Positions 1-8,902 of a stretch of DNA of 64,000 nucleotides are shown in pieces (the stretch's first letter is position 1; each line of letters starts with the position of its first letter). Source of the stretch: Variovorax flavidus (GTDB lineage Bacteria; Pseudomonadota; Gammaproteobacteria; Burkholderiales; Burkholderiaceae_C); assembly GCF_030317145.1 (NCBI RefSeq), contig NZ_JASZYE010000012.1:1-64000 (forward strand), read 5' to 3'. The notes under the pieces were generated by a model. That model searched no databases, was not told the origin of the DNA, and saw nothing but the letters and a program-made list of their open reading frames with translations. The position numbers and the translations under genes are program-made.

Positions 1-1
1 C

Positions 2-289
2 TATGACTACGGCCTGCAGTCGACCGTCGGCAACCTGACCCGCTTTGCCGAGTCGCTTTGCACCAACTTCGACAAGCTCCAGGCCAACGGGCATCCCAAG
101 TGGAAGCAGGTCCGCCTGGAACTGCCTGCCCTGAGCCAGGGCTGGCGCTACTACGGTCCCATGGAAAAGCGCCTGCGTGCCTGCATTGCCGGTCAGACCG
201 GCTTCGGCACGGCGACGCCGACCAAGGCGCAAGCACCGACGCGCGCCTGCACGGAGCAGGAGTTAGTGCTCGGCATCTGCAAGATCTGA
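2..289 (+). CDS. C-terminal fragment of an unidentified protein
   Basis: The window opens inside this gene: an open frame runs from base 2 to a TGA at 287-289 and gives the last 95 residues. The fragment is rich in aromatic and basic residues. Its four cysteines lie in the contexts SLCTN, RACIAG, TRACTE and GICKI, which hints at an exported protein with disulfides. I do not recognise the family. Codon choice fits the rest of the window, and the next gene is on the other strand after a long gap that ends in a terminator. Confidence 0.6.
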   Translation, partial: YDYGLQSTVGNLTRFAESLCTNFDKLQANGHPKWKQVRLELPALSQGWRYYGPMEKRLRACIAGQTGFGTATPTKAQAPTRACTEQELVLGICKI

Positions 290-400
290 GTCTTGCACCG
301 TTCCATCCCATTCATTGACACCGCGCTGCGCGCAAACTGTGTCGACGTTTGGTTCGGCAGGCGGCTGTTAGAGATTGCTTTGGCCATGGCAAGAGCAAGA

Positions 401-587
401 TGTAACGGCGCTGGACGCGGGAACCCTTCGCTCGTGGAGCCCGGCGTTACAACCCGTCCAGGCCGAGAAGGAACATTCGCGGGCTTAGCCGCTCAAACCC
501 TTACCGGTTGCAAGTAGGCCGAGGCCTGATGCTCGGCCCCTCTCCAGGGCCATCGCGCGTGGACCACCCACGGATGGCCCTCTTTTT
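401..587 (+). ncRNA. Candidate structured RNA ending in a terminator
   Basis: Self-complementary segments are packed together. GTAACG (402-407) can pair with CGTTAC (445-450). CTGGACG plus GGG (411-421) can pair with CCCGTCCAG (453-461). GGCCGAG (517-523) pairs with CTCGGCC (532-538), and the stretch ends in a canonical terminator. The first two pairings interlock, so they would form a pseudoknot or alternative states. It could be a small RNA or just the long 3' untranslated region of the upstream gene. No known RNA family was recognised. Confidence 0.22.
546..587 (+). terminator. Rho-independent terminator
   Basis: A perfect 9-bp stem, AGGGCCATC (546-554) with GATGGCCCT (573-581), is followed by CTTTTT. 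It is oriented to stop plus-strand transcription. Confidence 0.7.
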
Positions 588-856
588 CGCCTGCGATGGT
601 TGCGCGCCGCCCCACCACGCGACGTTGTTGTGGGCAAGCGCCCGGTGCCATGGACAGGGACCGGTCATGGAAAGATTCAGCGGCCGGCGTAAGGGCCACA
701 TGCCTAGTCATGACACCTGAGCCTCCGCCGCCCAGGAGGTGAAAGCCTAGGATCGTGCGCTCGAAGCCGGACGCGCAGCATACGGATGAGCCGTCGCTGT
801 TCTAGCCAACCCGGCTTGTCCAGCGCTTTGATCAGGCCCTTGCCAAAAGGGAAGGA

Positions 857-1165
857 CTACTGAGCGTTATCCGTCAATCCAGCTTTTGGAAGCGTGCGCT
901 TGTCGGGGAGGCCAAGCATGTCGATAGCGGTGCCGTCACGATTCACCATGTCGCGCGCGCGAAAGATGTCTTCTGCGTCGAGTTGTTCGACTGCGATACG
1001 TGCCGGCTGTTGAGTGCTTCGCTCAGTCGCGGGATCTCCGCAAGGTCTCTCCGTCAGGGTTATGCGACCGTCTGGGCCCTTACATCGATTCACTGGATCA
1101 CCCGCAAGCGCGAGCTGGGCTGTGCTGACCAATGAGAAGCAGACGAGAGGGCACAGAAATTTCAT
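857..1165 (-). CDS. Small exported DUF4124-like protein
   Basis: The product is 102 residues. The start chosen is the ATG that begins a clear Sec signal peptide (residues 1-21, MKFLC to LALA), although the frame stays open further upstream. The mature part begins with two cysteines about 14 residues apart around a GPDGRITLTERPC stretch. This matches the short DUF4124 module (aromatic/Cys, D/N-G-R-ITYTDxPC) of periplasmic proteins in beta- and gammaproteobacteria. The rest is polar and has no recognisable motif. Its molecular role is unknown. It stands alone, divergent from the basic protein at 1370. Confidence 0.65.
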   Translation of the reverse strand: MKFLCPLVCFSLVSTAQLALAGDPVNRCKGPDGRITLTERPCGDPATERSTQQPARIAVEQLDAEDIFRARDMVNRDGTAIDMLGLPDKRTLPKAGLTDNAQ

Positions 1166-1369
1166 GCGCCGATCATAGGACTGCGCGCCGAACGGCGTCC
1201 ACCAACGAAAGGGCTTTTGTCTCCTCCAGCGAGAGCCATCCAGGTTTCCTCCCATGGGCGGCATTTAAGGCGAAATTTCGCGGCCGCTTGGGGCGCGGCC
1301 GTAAAAATCGATTGGCGGGACGCGGAGGCCGGTCTACATTGATCTTTCACCCACCACGAGGATCGCAAC

Positions 1370-1753
1370 ATGCCTATTCGCATCGCATCGATGACCCGCC
1401 GCATCGCGAAAAACGGCGCGATGCTCCACAAGGCGACGATGGACCGTGTCCGCGCGCTGGGGGCGGACCATGAGCCGTCCGAAGCCGAACAGACGCTGGC
1501 CGAGGAGCGCCGTTTGCTCAAGGAGGAGCGCGCGAAGCGCCAGGCGCAAGCGCTGCAGCCGAGGGCGAAGGCAATCGACAAGCTGGTGAGGACGCATCAC
1601 CCGCAGGCGAAGGAGAAGCCCAAGAAGCTCAAGGAGGCCAAGGAGCCCAAGGTAAGCAAGGCTCACAGGCCCTCGCGTGGCGAAAAGCACGCCGCGCAGG
1701 CGGCGGCCCTGCAGGCCGCGAGTAGAGCGCCGAAGAAGACGGCGAAGACCTGA
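1370..1753 (+). CDS. Lys/Arg/Ala-rich small basic protein
   Basis: The product is 127 residues and starts at an ATG behind a GAGG Shine-Dalgarno. It is strongly basic. Charged helix-prone residues in the middle (AEQTLAEERRLLKEERAK) suggest a coiled coil at about residues 40-75. The C-terminal third is a Lys/Ala/Pro-rich tail resembling those of histone-like or ribosome-associated proteins. There is no signal peptide or membrane segment. I cannot name a family; a nucleic-acid-binding role would be inference from charge only. Confidence 0.6.
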   Translation: MPIRIASMTRRIAKNGAMLHKATMDRVRALGADHEPSEAEQTLAEERRLLKEERAKRQAQALQPRAKAIDKLVRTHHPQAKEKPKKLKEAKEPKVSKAHRPSRGEKHAAQAAALQAASRAPKKTAKT

Positions 1754-1860
1754 GGCGCCTCTCTGGCATTCGCTGCACAGGGTAGGCGGCACCGCATCAT
1801 GCCGGCAGCGGCATGAGTGGCGCGAGCGCTTCCTGTGTCAACGTCTTCGGTCGGTGTACG

Positions 1861-2313
1861 TCAGTGCATGGCGAGGGAGTCAGCGTCTGCCATCGCCTTG
1901 GCGCCGACGGCGGCGACCTGCGCGTCTTGCGTCGATTGCATGCCAGAAACACCGATCGCTCCAACCAACTGGCCCCCAACCATCAGCGGGAGTCCTCCCT
2001 CGAGCGGGCATGCACCGTGCGTCGCCAGCAGTCTGAGATTGATGCCACCTGTTGTCAGCGCTTCCTCGAAAACCTTGGTCGGGCGCTTGAACCGGACGGC
2101 GCTCTCCGCCTTTGCCTGCGCAATCGTGACGCTTCCAGTCTGGGCTTGATCCATCTTGTGCAAGAGGACCAAGTTGGAACCGCTGTACATAACGGCAATC
2201 ACCATGGGCCAGCCGTTGGCTTTCGCTTCGGCCTCTGCGGCGGAAGCAACCTTCCGCGCGGCGTCGAGCGACAAGGGAGGGCCGTATGGAATGATGTGTG
2301 AAACCGAGGTCAT
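1861..2313 (-). CDS. HbpS/GlcG-family protein (DUF336)
   Basis: The product is 150 residues of the GlcG/HbpS family, small proteins found as haem-binding sensors or as companions of dioxygenase and glycolate operons. The typical layout is visible: a long N-terminal helix (SLDAARKVASAAEAEAKANGW), a VIAVMYSGSNLVLLHKMDQAQTGS segment read in two parts, the AESAVRF region and a C-terminal GGLPLMVGGQLVGAIGVSG core. The ATG at 2311-2313 is chosen because homologues begin just before the helix; the frame is open 30 codons further upstream. There is no signal peptide. It is divergent from the LysR regulator at 2368, which probably controls it. Confidence 0.8.
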   Translation of the reverse strand: MTSVSHIIPYGPPLSLDAARKVASAAEAEAKANGWPMVIAVMYSGSNLVLLHKMDQAQTGSVTIAQAKAESAVRFKRPTKVFEEALTTGGINLRLLATHGACPLEGGLPLMVGGQLVGAIGVSGMQSTQDAQVAAVGAKAMADADSLAMH

Positions 2314-2367
2314 GTCGAGATGCCTGTGAGTGAAAGAAGCGGGCGATGCTAGGTGCCAGACAACCTC

Positions 2368-3300
2368 ATGCCTATTCCAAATTTCTTCGCATCTGCTGTG
2401 CACAAATCACCTGATCAACGTATTCCCTCGGCGCAGGCCTCGCCTGCATTGGACGACGTGCGCTTTTTCCTGGCGGTGGCGCGCGACGGGAGCTTGTCCA
2501 GCGCCGCGCGAAGACTGAAAGTCGAGCACTCCACCGTCGCGCGGCGGGTCGGTGCGCTGGAGGCGAGTCTCGGCGTGCGCTTGTTCGACCGGCTTCAGAG
2601 GAGCTGGACATTGACGAGCGAAGGAGAGGCGCTAGTCGCGCCGGCGGAGCGTCTCGAGCACGAGGCTTTGGCGTTTGCCCGCGCAGCCACATCGGCCACG
2701 AGCCTGCACGGCACAGTCCGCATATCCGCCCCGCCGGTGTTCACGAGCCAATTCCTTGTCCCTCACCTGGCCGGCCGCGCTGACCGATGGACGGGGATCG
2801 ACCTGGACCTCGTCGGGGAGGTTCGAACGGCAAACCTCCATCGCCGCGAGGCCGACCTTTCGCTTCGGTTCATGCGACCGGACGAGCCCGGATTGGCCGC
2901 ACGCAAGTTGGGTGAACTGAGCTTTCGGCTCTATGCGACGCCGATCTGGCCCTCGCGTGCCGAGTCGGAATGGAGTTTCATCGGCTACGGCGACGCGCTG
3001 AGCGAAGTGCCGCACCAGCAGTTGCTCACGCGCATGGCCGGTGAACGATCTTTCGTCCTGCGAAGCAATGATCTGGCAGCGGTGCACCAGGCGTGTCGAG
3101 CCGGGATGGGGCTCGCCATGCTTCCCACTTTTCTGGCGCGCACCGACGACGATCTGATCGAAGTGCCGGGCGAAGATCGACCCTTGATGAGAGAAATATG
3201 GTGCGTCGTGCATCCCGACGTTCGTCGCTCGCCTCGAGTCAGGTTGATGGCGGATCTGATTGGCGAGCTGATTGAGGAGAGTTCTGCGGTTCTGGTTTGA
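2368..3300 (+). CDS. LysR-family transcriptional regulator
   Basis: The product is 310 residues. An N-terminal winged helix-turn-helix starts at about residue 28 (LDDVRFFLAVARDGSLSSAARRL, then HSTVARRVGALEASLGVRLFDR) and is followed by a two-lobed effector-binding domain. The extended linker before the HTH leaves the start open: a GTG at 2353 is in frame, and neither start has a strong Shine-Dalgarno. The HTH wording (VEHSTVARRVGALE) is that of the LysR subgroup acting on neighbouring divergent genes. The obvious target is the HbpS/GlcG-like gene, whose start lies 54 bp away. Confidence 0.85.
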   Translation: MPIPNFFASAVHKSPDQRIPSAQASPALDDVRFFLAVARDGSLSSAARRLKVEHSTVARRVGALEASLGVRLFDRLQRSWTLTSEGEALVAPAERLEHEALAFARAATSATSLHGTVRISAPPVFTSQFLVPHLAGRADRWTGIDLDLVGEVRTANLHRREADLSLRFMRPDEPGLAARKLGELSFRLYATPIWPSRAESEWSFIGYGDALSEVPHQQLLTRMAGERSFVLRSNDLAAVHQACRAGMGLAMLPTFLARTDDDLIEVPGEDRPLMREIWCVVHPDVRRSPRVRLMADLIGELIEESSAVLV

Positions 3301-3426
3301 TCGCGGTCAGGCGCCGGATCCTCGGCGCGAAGCAGCAGAAGCTCGCGCATTGGAGATGTCCCAGTTCGAAGACCTGGCCAAAGGACCGTGTCGTTCAGAG
3401 CAGCGTCTGCCCGCTTTCGCTCCTCA

Positions 3427-6400
3427 TCACCAAGTGCGCTTCGCCCCGATTCGCGCCGTGACGTTCTGGAAGTTCTGATTGCCCCATTGGTAGCCTAGGT
3501 TGGCCCATGCGGTCCAGCCCTTGTCGAGTTGCGTGTTGACGCCGAGCTTCACTTCGTATCGGTTGGACGGATAAAGATCTCGGATCGCGACCTGATTGAA
3601 TGCCTCTCCGTTCGTCGCGTTGTCATGCCACCAGTTCAGCGTCAGATAGGGCTGTGTGCGCCGTCCGTCTTCGTGGATCCATGTGCGATGCATGCGAATA
3701 CCCAAACGTGAAATCCAGCCGTTCCCGTCCTCCCCCGAGATGCGCGTGCCATTGGACTCGGTGATGTCGTCCTCGCTGTACCGCACGTAGATCAATTGGG
3801 CCTGCGGTTCGAGGATCCATTCACTGTCTTCGCGCACTCGTGTCGCGTATCCCGTTTCAGCCGACAGTGCCAAGGCCCGCGAGTCGTAGCGCACCTTCGG
3901 CAACAGGTCGCCTTGGACCTTGTTCTTGTACCAGCCGTAGATGCCCCACAGGTCCGTGTACCAGCCCAGCTTCGACTCGTCGTTCTGGTACCAGGTGCCG
4001 TAGGCACCCACGCTCCACCCTTCGGTCTTGCCGGTGGCACGGGCAGGGTTGCCGAAAGCGGTGGCGTCGCTATCGGCGCTCCCATATCCTGCCATGAGGC
4101 CTAAGTGCAGCCGATCCGGCGGCCTCTTGTCCTCGTCCTTGAAGACCGACCATCGCGCTATATCGCCGCCACCCTGAATCAACCAGCTTCGCGTGTCGAC
4201 ATCGAAATTTCCGTCCCGGCTGGTCGTGTCGCCGTCGTTTCCGACCACCCGCAACCATCCCGATCGACGCTTGTCGTCGGACTCGGCAAACTTCTGGGTC
4301 TCAATCCACTGCGGCTCGCCCAGCCGATCGTGCAGGCTGTGCAGGAACATCGCGCTAGCCTGGCGCTGGTTTGACAGGTAGGCGCCGACCTCAGGGCGAT
4401 AGAGCGGCCGTACCGGGGCCGGTACCGGCGTCGGCGCAGGCGCAGGAGGCAGCACATCGGGATTGGGAGGCGGAGGGACCGGAGGAACCGGAGGCGCGGG
4501 GGGTGCGGGCGGCGGAGGTGGCGGAGGTGGCGGAGGTGGTGGCGAGGGCGGCTGCTGAGACCGCAAGTACCAACCTTGCGGATCGGTGCCATCTGCGGCA
4601 CCGCGGAACAGAAGATATTCGTAGGGCCCGGCGACTGCACGCCCGCTCAGCACGAAGGCCCCAGGTGCCGTCGTGCCACCGCCGGTCGCAGCGATCACTT
4701 GGATCCCATTTTGCTGCGTCAGCGCTCCTGGTCCGCCGACGTTCGTAACCCTCAAGCCACTCAGGCCGCTTGCGCTGCCGCCGTTGATGACGAGCTTGTC
4801 CGAGGACGACCCGTCGCCACCGAGGAAGGTATTGACGCCGAGTGATCCGCCGAGTCCGAGGTAGTTCTGTACGGTCAGCGTGTGGAAAGGTCCGGCGCCC
4901 GGTGCGATGAAGTTGACTTGCCCAGAATTGCCGAGCTGCTGTCGCAACGTCGAGTCGCCAGTCACGGTCCAGACGCTGGTGGAGTCGACAGCGACGTTGC
5001 TGATCGGTGCTGAGGGAGGCGCCGCGCCCGACCACCGGGAGCCGGTCGCCAGGCTGACATCGACCCGGCTGTCGGAAGCAGCCTGGGCGTCACCGCCGAG
5101 CTGCGAAGCGCCCGACGCATTCAGGTGAACGAAAGTCGGCTGCTCGGGGAAGGCTGCGAACTGGTTGAATGCCGCAAGCAGCGTTCCGTTGCCGTTCACT
5201 ACCGCGCCACCGTCGATGTTCAGGTCGAGCGGGCCGCGCGCGACGATCGCGGTACTGTCCGTGCTGACCACGCGGCCTCCGGTCATGTTGAAAGTGGCCG
5301 GCAGCGTCTGCGTGGTGTTCTGTGAGTTGAGGGCGACGTCTCGCGATTGGACCGTGGTGTTGGACAGTGTCAATTCGGCCCCCGTGAGGCTCGGTGTGAC
5401 CGGGATCGGGCCGCGGTCGGCGGCGAGGATGTTCAGGGCCGCCTGCCCGAGACCGGTGGCGGTCACCGTTGAACCGGTCGCGACGATCCTGGCGTTAGCG
5501 TTCACCTGGAGCCCGATCGAGTTGGCGCCACTAGTGTTCACCTCAACGTTGTTCAGGTTGATGGTGCTGAGACCCACGGGACCGGAGGCGCCGGCCTGTG
5601 CGCCGAAGCCTTGGTTTGCACTGACGTCGATGCGCGTCCCGGTGGCAGTGACAGTACTCGTGGCGGTCGCCGACGCGGTGCCTGCAGGTGCGGCCCACAG
5701 TCCTGCAGCCGAAGAAGTGGTCAACGAGTTGTTGAAGATGCCCATGGATGCGGTCGTGCCTGTGACCGACACCAGTGACGCCGAACTGAGAAGTGGGGTG
5801 CTCCAACCTCCGACGTGCGCGATCTGGAGCGTGCCGCCGGTCAAGGTCACATTGACACTCGCATTGGGATCGCCGCCGGTCGCCCCTCCCGCGCCCGAGT
5901 AGGCCGCCACGCCGCCACCGGCGCCCGGCCCCTGCACCGTCAAGCCATCGATCGTCGCACTGCCGCCGCGCACCACGGCCAAGCCCACGCCACCATTGCC
6001 TGCGCCGGTGTTGGCAAGATTGACGGTGATAGCAGGCCCGACAACGGCGGCAGTCTGATCGATGACGAGTCCGGCGCCGCCGGGGCCGTTCATGGTGAAG
6101 GCCGTGCCTTGGGGAAGAGCGATCTGTCCGCCATTGTGAAAATACGCCCCGACCGCACCGTTGAATGCGGTTCCAGCGATCGAGATCGATGTCGGGGCAG
6201 TGGCAAGCGTGATCCGGCTGTTGGCACCTGATGCGCCCAACGCCACCGCCCCGCCGCCGCTTCCAGCGCTGATCGCGCCGGTCCCAGTCAAAGAGATCGT
6301 GCCGCCGTTCTGCGCCACCCATGCGGATGCGCCGGCGCCGGTGCCGCCGTTGCTCACCGTGATTCCGTCGCCAAGGACCTGTGCGCCGCTGCCGAAGGCG

Positions 6401-6759
6401 ACCACGGAAGGCCGGCTCGCAACACCGGTGGATGTGATCGATACCGGTCCGGTCGGCACGCTAAACAGCGCAGATCCGGGCGCACCTGCGCTGTTGAGAA
6501 GTACGCCGCTGCCGTTGACGCTGAGCAGGCTGGCAGTGGGAGCCATCGTCACCGAGCCGCTGGTGATCGTCACGCCATTGGTCGTTCCCGTTGCTGTCAC
6601 CTGCGTGTTGGGCCCAACGGGCACCGTGGTGCCGTCCGAAACCGTAATGGGAGCAACCGCGGTTTGAGCGCCGGCGGACATCGGCACTACGAGTGCAGCA
6701 ATCCACCGCGCTAGAGATGTCTGGCGGCAAGGCATTGGCGTGGGACCGTTCAGTCGCAT
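3427..6759 (-). CDS. Autotransporter with beta-helix passenger and C-terminal barrel
   Basis: The product is 1110 residues, a type Va autotransporter. The start has an ideal GGAGGAACCGC ribosome-binding site. It has an N-terminal signal peptide (to about residue 32) and a long Gly/Ala/Ser/Thr/Val-rich passenger with repeated short strands typical of a pertactin-like beta-helix. An almost pure proline linker (about residues 735-785) leads into the RPEVGAYLSNQ junction seen in pertactin-type proteins. The C-terminal barrel of about 300 residues ends in tryptophan, as expected for BAM recognition. I see no protease or lipase motif in the passenger, so adhesion is the default guess. It is monocistronic. 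Confidence 0.9.
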   Translation of the reverse strand: MRLNGPTPMPCRQTSLARWIAALVVPMSAGAQTAVAPITVSDGTTVPVGPNTQVTATGTTNGVTITSGSVTMAPTASLLSVNGSGVLLNSAGAPGSALFSVPTGPVSITSTGVASRPSVVAFGSGAQVLGDGITVSNGGTGAGASAWVAQNGGTISLTGTGAISAGSGGGAVALGASGANSRITLATAPTSISIAGTAFNGAVGAYFHNGGQIALPQGTAFTMNGPGGAGLVIDQTAAVVGPAITVNLANTGAGNGGVGLAVVRGGSATIDGLTVQGPGAGGGVAAYSGAGGATGGDPNASVNVTLTGGTLQIAHVGGWSTPLLSSASLVSVTGTTASMGIFNNSLTTSSAAGLWAAPAGTASATATSTVTATGTRIDVSANQGFGAQAGASGPVGLSTINLNNVEVNTSGANSIGLQVNANARIVATGSTVTATGLGQAALNILAADRGPIPVTPSLTGAELTLSNTTVQSRDVALNSQNTTQTLPATFNMTGGRVVSTDSTAIVARGPLDLNIDGGAVVNGNGTLLAAFNQFAAFPEQPTFVHLNASGASQLGGDAQAASDSRVDVSLATGSRWSGAAPPSAPISNVAVDSTSVWTVTGDSTLRQQLGNSGQVNFIAPGAGPFHTLTVQNYLGLGGSLGVNTFLGGDGSSSDKLVINGGSASGLSGLRVTNVGGPGALTQQNGIQVIAATGGGTTAPGAFVLSGRAVAGPYEYLLFRGAADGTDPQGWYLRSQQPPSPPPPPPPPPPPPAPPAPPVPPVPPPPNPDVLPPAPAPTPVPAPVRPLYRPEVGAYLSNQRQASAMFLHSLHDRLGEPQWIETQKFAESDDKRRSGWLRVVGNDGDTTSRDGNFDVDTRSWLIQGGGDIARWSVFKDEDKRPPDRLHLGLMAGYGSADSDATAFGNPARATGKTEGWSVGAYGTWYQNDESKLGWYTDLWGIYGWYKNKVQGDLLPKVRYDSRALALSAETGYATRVREDSEWILEPQAQLIYVRYSEDDITESNGTRISGEDGNGWISRLGIRMHRTWIHEDGRRTQPYLTLNWWHDNATNGEAFNQVAIRDLYPSNRYEVKLGVNTQLDKGWTAWANLGYQWGNQNFQNVTARIGAKRTW
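4511..4537. repeat. Three tandem 9-bp units encoding the polyproline linker
   Basis: GGCGGAGGT is repeated three times exactly (4511-4519, 4520-4528, 4529-4537), followed by degenerate copies. On the coding strand it encodes runs of proline in the autotransporter linker. Unit gain or loss would keep the frame and only change linker length. Confidence 0.8.
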
Positions 6760-7109
6760 GCGGTTCCTCCGAGCCCGGGAAACTTGCGAACAGGGTCAGC
6801 AGCAGCCACAGCCAATCTCGAAGTGGGTGGAAGCTGGCGACCGTACGCCGAACACCACCCGACGCCAATTGCACCTTAGTGCAAGTCATCGCTCCATGTC
6901 CGACCCGGACGGCACATCTATCCGCCTTCCTAGCCTGCGACCCCAAATGGCCGTCGCACGGAGGCGCTTGAGCGAGTCTTTGCCATCCGGTCGACCAAGG
7001 ATTGCGAAGGGTGTCCCGGCAAGCGGCACCCTCGTGCGCCGTTCGCCTTTGCATCCCAACCCAACTGCTCTAGCGCAACGTATGCGAGTGGACGCACAAT
7101 GCTTGCACC
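6760..7109. other. Intergenic region upstream of the autotransporter
   Basis: This 350-bp gap lies between divergent genes. Apart from the autotransporter ribosome-binding site and the dyad at 6869-6884, I see no gene, terminator or convincing promoter hexamers. Confidence 0.5.
6869..6884. promoter_or_regulatory. Perfect dyad, candidate operator
   Basis: TTGCAC and GTGCAA form a perfect 6-bp inverted repeat with a 4-bp spacer, 110 bp upstream of the autotransporter start. The geometry suits a dimeric repressor or activator, but no regulator can be assigned. Confidence 0.35.
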
Positions 7110-7355
7110 ATGGACCAGCTACGCCGCCTCTCCGTGTTTGTCGATGAGCCCCAGCCAGGCCATTTTCACTGGGTATTGCACGAAAGCACAGAGGACGCCA
7201 CCGTCTGGGTGGATATTGAATCTAGCGCCGAGCCGTATCCGACATGGAATGCCGCGTTTGAGGTGGGGGTAACCAAGCTATACCACCTCATCGGCGACGA
7301 ACGCGTCGGTCCTCGCGTCGCTGGTGAGGATGAAGGTGCAGCACCAGTCGGCTAG
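7110..7355 (+). CDS. Conserved-looking small hypothetical protein
   Basis: The product is 81 residues, acidic and soluble, with no signal peptide. The sequence is well balanced (PQPGHFHWVLHES, DATVWVDIESS, YPTWNAAFEVGVTKLYHLIGDERVGPR). It reads like a small globular protein and I believe similar ones occur in Burkholderiales, but I cannot name a function. The ribosome-binding site is poor. A GC-rich hairpin (7363-7368 with 7374-7379) follows the stop. Confidence 0.55.
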   Translation: MDQLRRLSVFVDEPQPGHFHWVLHESTEDATVWVDIESSAEPYPTWNAAFEVGVTKLYHLIGDERVGPRVAGEDEGAAPVG

Positions 7356-7596
7356 CTTTGGAGCCCACGCCTAGTGGGCAGGCTCGTTGTCCTGCCCCGT
7401 CATGTTCGCCCGGTCAGCGGTATGTCCCTGTCTCATGGATGGCAGCCCTCAAATGTGATTTCGGAGAGGCTCGGCCGTGTGTGCATTTCGTGCTCCGTTT
7501 GAAGGTGTGCACGAAGCTTGGAAAATTCCAATGCCCGAATAAAACTGGCAAAGCCGAGATCTCAATCCATGTGCATGGATAGCAGCCAGCTGCCGC

Positions 7597-7998
7597 TCAA
7601 GCGAGAAACTCGTTGCCAAACATCGGCAGCCCACTCTTCGACTCGGCGCGCGTCGCCTCGTCCTGCAGCACGTCCCAGTGCTCGACCAGAACTCCGTCGG
7701 CGATGCGCAGGATGTCCACGCCGATCCAGTTCACCGGACGGTGTTCGCCCCGGAAGCGGCCGTGGACCATCACGAAGTCGCCCTCGGCCATGATCAAGCC
7801 GGGCTCGTAGCGCAGGGATGCCGGCAAGCTCTTGATGAGGTTGAACAGTCCGTCGCGACTCGGCGCGATGTGGGCGCTGTGCTGGATGTAGTTCGGCGAC
7901 CAGTACTGTTCGGCCTTGGCGTAGTCGCGCTGGTTGAACAACGTGTCGAAGGCCGCGAGGACCAGGGCCTTGTTCTTCGATTCGACGGATTGACCCAT
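7597..7998 (-). CDS. NTF2-like (SnoaL-type) protein
   Basis: The product is 133 residues with the NTF2/SnoaL cone fold. It has an N-terminal helix (NKALVLAAFDTLFNQRDYAKAEQYW), a YIQHSAHI strand, an AEGDFVMVHGRF strand and a DILRIADGVLVEHWDVLQ C-terminal sheet. Members of this branch are described as SnoaL-like aldol-condensation enzymes or small-molecule isomerases; the substrate is unknown. It starts after a GGAG ribosome-binding site. It lies 41 bp downstream of the lipoprotein gene and is probably co-transcribed with it. Confidence 0.8.
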   Translation of the reverse strand: MGQSVESKNKALVLAAFDTLFNQRDYAKAEQYWSPNYIQHSAHIAPSRDGLFNLIKSLPASLRYEPGLIMAEGDFVMVHGRFRGEHRPVNWIGVDILRIADGVLVEHWDVLQDEATRAESKSGLPMFGNEFLA

Positions 7999-8039
7999 CT
8001 ACGCTCTCCACAATTCCAGTTGACGGCAAGGACGCGAAC

Positions 8040-8720
8040 CTACTTTCGCACCAGCGGGATCTGCAAGTTCGTCGGCCGGTTCTCTTCCGTGTCGAATCCA
8101 CGGCCGTCCACGTTGCGTGCGCCCCAGAACAGCATGTCATGGCTGATATAGACGAGATCGAACTCCATGAAGTTCTTCCCTTCGCTCAACCCGAACGGCG
8201 GAAATGCCTTGCCGAACACACTTTGCGTGTCGTTGACCTCCCATTTCCTGTACCCACTGCCGGCGACCTGATTGAGCAGATCGGCAAATCCCTGAGCCAG
8301 AGGCGTCACCTCGTAGCCCTCGTCGGCGACAAAGTCCACCTTTTGCGCGCCCGCTGCGATCGGGTGAGCTCCGCGCCAGAGCATGTGGCCCCGAATGACC
8401 AGACGCGCAAGAGGCACGGCACCGTTCGGGTCCGCCGAATTGACGACAGTCAGTTCGAATCGGTCCCCGGCCAAGTACTTGAATTCGCGCTTCAGATAGA
8501 ACGGCCTGAGCGTACCGTCGGCGCTCCTGCCGGCGCTGGGCCGGATTTCCGGAGCGATGCTCGCCCAGTCGCCGACGAGAGCCTCCTTGATCTGTTCCAC
8601 ATTCATGACGATCTCTCCTTGAGAGGTGCCGGGGGGCGGGCGGGAAGTGGAAGCACAGGCTGCGAGCGTCAGCGCCAGGGCGAGAGACAAGAAGGGTGAC
8701 GAAATACCTCGTGTCCACAT
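8040..8720 (-). CDS. Putative lipoprotein of unknown function
   Basis: The product is 226 residues. The chosen ATG (preceded by GAGGAT) starts a lipoprotein signal peptide with the lipobox LAAC, cysteine at residue 22. The mature protein has alternating strands (FYLKREFKYLAGDRFELTVVNSADPNG, LARLVIRGHMLWRG) and looks like a small beta-rich ligand- or lipid-binding fold, but I do not recognise the family. The frame is open 24 codons further upstream. It is the first gene of a likely operon with the NTF2-like gene and is divergent from the AraC regulator at 8903. Confidence 0.7.
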   Translation of the reverse strand: MWTRGISSPFLSLALALTLAACASTSRPPPGTSQGEIVMNVEQIKEALVGDWASIAPEIRPSAGRSADGTLRPFYLKREFKYLAGDRFELTVVNSADPNGAVPLARLVIRGHMLWRGAHPIAAGAQKVDFVADEGYEVTPLAQGFADLLNQVAGSGYRKWEVNDTQSVFGKAFPPFGLSEGKNFMEFDLVYISHDMLFWGARNVDGRGFDTEENRPTNLQIPLVRK

Positions 8721-8902
8721 CGGGAATGAATCCTCACTAAAAGTCCGCAGGCCAGCGATCGGAAAATCCGGCCGAAACGGCCTGCAATGCAAGTGAAGGA
8801 ACTATGGAGCGAGGGCGCCCCGCACCGCTAGCCCAAATCGGCAAATCGATGCACGCTCCCGGTCTGGGCCGTTCTTCGATCGCCCGCCGCCACGAAACAA
8901 CC

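Larger units (their letters stand above)
290..856. other. Intergenic region with two hairpins
   Basis: No convincing protein gene lies in this 567-bp gap; the open frames in it lack ribosome-binding sites and credible composition. It holds a TTGACA hexamer (315-320) without a good -10, a stretch with self-complementary segments (401-461), a 7-bp perfect hairpin (517-523 with 532-538) and a rho-independent terminator (546-587). Confidence 0.5.

Noticed and set aside
4511..4537. Tandem units as a CRISPR-like or mobile repeat
   Set aside because: 9-bp units inside a coding proline linker, no spacers and no flanking cas genes.
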